The notes beneath the pieces are model-generated. The model saw only the letters and a program-made list of their open reading frames with translations. It did not search any database and was not told the origin of the DNA. A stretch of 6,130 nt of DNA from an uncultured Rhizobiaceae group bacterium (GTDB taxonomy: Bacteria > Pseudomonadota > Alphaproteobacteria > Rhizobiales > Rhizobiaceae), in NCBI GenBank assembly GCA_937951455.1, contig CALFBU010000176.1, forward strand, positions 1-6,130. The letters run 5' to 3'. The translations under genes and the position numbers were made by a program. This document shows, piece after piece, positions 5,671 through 6,130 of this stretch. Positions within the stretch are counted from its first letter, which is position 1; each line of letters begins with the position of its first letter.

Positions 5671-6130
5671 CCAGTCCCTCCAACAGTAACCGCGTTCATT
5701 CTCAGAGTCGGCTGTCCCACACCTACCGGCACGCTTTGGCCTTGTTTGCCGCACATGCCTATGCCTGTGTCCAGCGCCATGTCATTGCCTACCATGGCGA
5801 TGCGTTGCATGGCTTCCGGGCCATTGCCGATCAGGTTCGCGCCTTTGAGCGGTCGACCAACTTTGCCATCCTTGATTTCATAGGCTTCCGTGCAATCAAA
5901 GACGAATTTGCCTGAGGTAATATCCACCTGACCACCACCAAAAGACACTGCGTAGATACCATCTTTGACGGATTCCAAAATCTCTTTTGGGTCATGCTCG
6001 CCAGATTTCATATAGGTGTTAGTCATGCGTGGCATAGGTTGATGGGCGTAGGATTGACGACGGCCATTGCCTGTGGATTCAACACCCATAAGACGAGCGT
6101 TTTGGCGGTCTTGCATATAGCCAACCAAAA
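5664..6130 (-). CDS. tldD: Metalloprotease TldD, C-terminal part (gene runs off right edge)
   Basis: TldD pairs with TldE/PmbA in a cytoplasmic zinc metallopeptidase that degrades unfolded peptides and takes part in maturation or turnover of peptides such as microcins and CcdA in enterobacteria. Only the last 154 or so residues are here. They align closely from memory with the E. coli C-terminus: [14 protein letters not shown], then [54 protein letters not shown] and [10 protein letters not shown]. The cysteine in GMCGKQGQ (codon 5753-5751) matches the third zinc ligand, E. coli Cys454; the HExxxH motif lies outside the window. The first codon seen in full (6128-6126, TTG) is an internal leucine, not a start. 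The gene is convergent with pdxH, and its TAG stop at 5666-5664 overlaps the pdxH TAA at 5665-5667. The identification is very secure. Confidence 0.97.
   Translation of the reverse strand, partial: LVGYMQDRQNARLMGVESTGNGRRQSYAHQPMPRMTNTYMKSGEHDPKEILESVKDGIYAVSFGGGQVDITSGKFVFDCTEAYEIKDGKVGRPLKGANLIGNGPEAMQRIAMVGNDMALDTGIGMCGKQGQSVPVGVGQPTLRMNAVTVGGTGV

Overview
The window looks like an ordinary chromosomal stretch from an alphaproteobacterium, most likely of the Hyphomicrobiales (Rhizobiales). The basis is protein character: a FabI ending in DAPDISVVKE, an RT0821/Lpp0805-like small lipoprotein, a zinc-finger-less J protein next to fabI, and an AroC of rhizobial type. Base composition is moderate (by eye near or a little below half G+C), lower than in Rhizobium or Brucella, so a less GC-rich relative is likely. 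Genus cannot be decided from this window.

Layout. Positions 1-3314 hold four minus-strand genes that read right to left: a DnaJ/CbpA-type J protein (2367-3314), enoyl-ACP reductase fabI (1419-2237), a histidine-phosphatase-family protein (817-1407) and the 5' two thirds of chorismate synthase aroC (1-746, running off the left edge). Gaps of 129, 11 and 70 bases, all in one direction, make a transcription unit plausible, at least for fabI-phosphatase-aroC. A 196-base divergent intergenic region (3315-3510) follows. From there the strands alternate gene by gene: a plus-strand secreted SGNH/GDSL-like protein (3511-4506), a minus-strand lipoprotein (4523-5011 or 5020), plus-strand pdxH (5044-5667) and minus-strand tldD (5664-6130, C-terminal part only, running off the right edge). 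Junctions here are very tight: 16 bases, about 23-32 bases, and a 4-base overlap of convergent stop codons.

How the genes relate. They are mostly core metabolism and protein quality control: fatty acid elongation (FabI), the last shikimate step (AroC), PLP synthesis or salvage (PdxH), protein folding (J protein) and a TldD/E metallopeptidase subunit. The envelope is represented by the lipoprotein and the exported SGNH-like protein. No mobile element, CRISPR array, tRNA, rRNA or toxin-antitoxin module is visible, and I do not see a novel multigene system. The points most worth a second look are the uncharacterised exported SGNH-like protein, residue changes at known ligand-binding positions in PdxH (Lys to Arg) and FabI (Gly to Ala), and imperfect hairpins sitting on both convergent gene junctions.
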